Positions 62,301-64,000 of a DNA stretch of 64,000 nucleotides are shown piece by piece. Source of the DNA: Monocercomonoides exilis (lineage: Eukaryota > Preaxostyla > Oxymonadida > Polymastigidae). Under the pieces are notes generated by a model. The model made no database searches, was not told where the DNA came from, and worked only from the letters and a program-made list of their open reading frames with translations. Each line of letters opens with the position of its first letter. The first letter of the stretch is position 1. Location of the stretch: contig LSRY02000004.1 of NCBI GenBank assembly GCA_001643675.2, positions 2,155,501-2,219,500 on the forward strand. The letters run 5' to 3'. The position numbers and the translations under genes are program-made.

Positions 62301-63681
62301 CAACAGCACCCTCAAGAAGTGGGGGCTGTCCATCAACAAGAACAAGTTCAGGGCAGCTGCTGGTCCGCCTTCGTCTCCCACGCGCTTCTTCGGGCAGAGT
62401 CAGGAAGGAGGCACAATCGTCAGCCAGCTTCTGTCGTCGCTGCAGACATCGTCCAGCGATGTTGCTGCGAACTTCCTGAAAATGTTTGGGATGAGCCAAA
62501 TGACAAATGCTTCCTATGCATCTCGGACAGAAGGTGAATGTGGCGATGTTCTTTCGAATTGCTCGTGTTCACCTTCTGTTCAGGCCCCGGCTGCTTCACA
62601 AGAACAAATGCCGATCTTTCTTTCGCCTTTCCATCTTCCATTGACACAGTCTTGGATTTCAGGTGAATCGCAAAGAGGATTCTCGACATCTTCAGCAGCA
62701 CACTGTTCAAATGCACTGAATTCGCTTTCAACAAATCTGTCGAATGGAAAATTCAAAAGCAGAAGTCATAGGCAGCCAAAAATGCATTCAAAATATTCTA
62801 TCAAATGGTGTGGATTGGTGCTGAACAGCAAGACGTTGGAATGGCAAAAGGATCAGCATTCATTAAAAGCTCGAGGTTGGTATTGCGTTTTTTTTTTTTT
62901 TCTTTAAAGTTATTTTTAATTAATTTCATTTTGTATTTGCTATATCTGATTTGTGTGTGAATGTATTTTATTCGCTTGCTCTGTGAAGCTGTTCTGTCGT
63001 ATTACACTCGCCCTGGTCGGCGCCCAGTTGCAACATTCCTTTCGACACTGACGACGCAACTGTCTCTGCTCTTCAATCCTCTTCTTCTAGATGCCACTAT
63101 CAATTCTTATAGTCGTGTTGTGCATAACGTGAAGGCGATGCTGTTTGTTATCTCAACAAAAACTGCAGCGCTAATTCGTTCATTGAAATGGAAGCGGAAG
63201 CATCTTGTTGAAGGTTTGAATAATTGAGAAATAACAAAATGTATGAAAAAGAAAATGTTATATTGATTGCAAATTCTTTATTTTATTTCGTTTGACAAAG
63301 AAGTTTTTCTATTTACACTGAATTTGTGTTGCGTCATTTTTTTTTTTTTGTATTTTTGTTAATCAGATATATGTGATTCAATAATTACGAATTGCTTAGA
63401 AGTTATGAAAAAGACAATAAGGAAATATCAGCTGAATAGTTATTTCACAGCAGACGTATTTGAAAATTTCGTTTCGTTTTATTTAAATTTTTATCTTCGC
63501 CAGCAAAACGCTAAGTGAAATAGTTTTTTTTGAACTTTGAAAAAAAGTTAAATTAATTGTTTTCAAATTTTTTGATTTTTCAAACAGTGTTTTAAAAAGA
63601 ATTATTTTCTTACAAGCAATCACTAACCCAGTTAATCCAGCAAATGATAACGAACATGAATGGGAACAGTTCTCGAATTGA
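59394..63681 (+). CDS. TERT: Telomerase reverse transcriptase, eight exons, no TEN domain seen
   Basis: Proposed exons are 59394-60381, 60488-60963, 61126-61350, 61513-61625, 61827-62875, 62989-63213, 63367-63514 and 63588-63681, giving about 1,105 residues. Telomerase copies its RNA template to extend chromosome ends. TRBD motifs: CP-like N-T-K-V-L-S-P-I-T-H-M-L, then QFP, then T motif V-P-A-K-L-F-G-S-T-K-N-R-D-Q-Y-F. RT motifs: 1, R-F-V-P-K-K-T-G-M-R; A, L-T-A-D-I-E-G-A-F-D; B', H-Q-G-S-C-L-S-T-L-F-C-N-L; C, R-L-V-D-D-Y-L-V-I-T; D, K-W-G-L-S-I-N-K-N-K; E, W-C-G-L-V-L-N-S-K-T-L-E. The catalytic aspartates in A and C are present. The thumb follows (F-N-P-L-L-L-D-A-T-I-N-S). Low-complexity insertions sit before motif B' and between D and E. 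Least certain joins are intron 1 (60382-60487) and the exon 4 donor; translation could also stop at 63518. Confidence 0.93.
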
Positions 63682-64000
63682 TTTATCTCACCCATCATAT
63701 TTTATGATAGATGAATGGAGGCGAAATGCGTTCCCCCAGGAATATTTTTTCATTCATTTTCCATTCTATCGTTGCACTTTGCATATCTGTAACATATTCA
63801 TATTTTTTTGAAAGATTGTATGCATTTCTCCAATATACACATCTATTTCCGAGAAATCATTTTTTCACAAATAATTGTAAAGTCTTTCGCGATGCAAAGG
63901 GAAAAAGATCTTTTTAAATGTTTTTCTTCTTCCGTTTGTGAATAATATAGTGTCATGTATCATATATGGATTTTGTTTGTTATTGTTATTAATATTAACA
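63682..64000. other. AT-rich sequence after TERT
   Basis: The 319 bp to the window edge are AT-rich. A 68-codon open stretch at 63711-63917 on the plus strand has no recognisable domain and overlaps nothing conserved, so I do not call a gene. Confidence 0.4.

Noticed and set aside
1-64000. tRNA, rRNA, snRNA, CRISPR arrays and recognised transposase or integrase genes
   Set aside because: I looked for T-loop-like GGTTCGA boxes, regularly spaced direct repeats and reverse-transcriptase or transposase motifs. The only reverse transcriptase is TERT, and no GGTTCGA-like hit had a matching stem.

Overview
This is nuclear DNA from a protist, not a bacterium. Small genes are cut by short GT-AG introns (about 50-300 nt), intergenic DNA is very AT-rich, and coding DNA is less so. 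Products are eukaryotic: telomerase reverse transcriptase, an importin-beta, a giant ubiquitin-specific protease and a flagellar UPF0193/EVG1 protein. A receptor-like giant with a signal peptide, tandem Cys-Gly/Pro-Cys beta-helix-type modules, one membrane span and a decayed kinase domain resembles surface proteins I associate with oxymonads (preaxostylid metamonads such as Monocercomonoides). The taxon is an inference. The code looks standard: TAA, TAG and TGA all end recognisable genes.

Layout. On the minus strand: a four-exon gene for an acidic tandem-repeat protein that runs off the left edge (1-5630); an uninterrupted 6,624-residue deubiquitinase of the USP9X/USP34 class (6098-25972); and a small two-exon gene of unknown function (26034-26648). 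A 3.3-kb AT-rich spacer follows (26649-29912), with a long (TTTTG)n array and a near-perfect 198-bp hairpin. Then come the uninterrupted 4,123-residue receptor pseudokinase (29913-42284), a two-exon helical protein of unknown function (43506-45013) and a six-exon UPF0193/EVG1 gene (46085-46991). A 310-bp divergent promoter region separates EVG1 from three plus-strand genes: a seven-exon importin beta-3/IPO5 gene (47302-52427), a very long Ser-rich protein whose ends resemble TRAPPC14/MAP11 (52843-59142), and an eight-exon TERT gene (59394-about 63681).

The genes do not form a pathway. They look like independent units: nuclear transport, telomere maintenance, membrane trafficking or cilium biology, ubiquitin removal and surface recognition. 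The clearest architectural pattern is the contrast between intron-rich conserved genes and very long, nearly intronless genes full of low-complexity Ser, Glu and Lys tracts. Exon joins were read by eye from splice signals, frame and family motifs; RNA data would be needed to confirm them.
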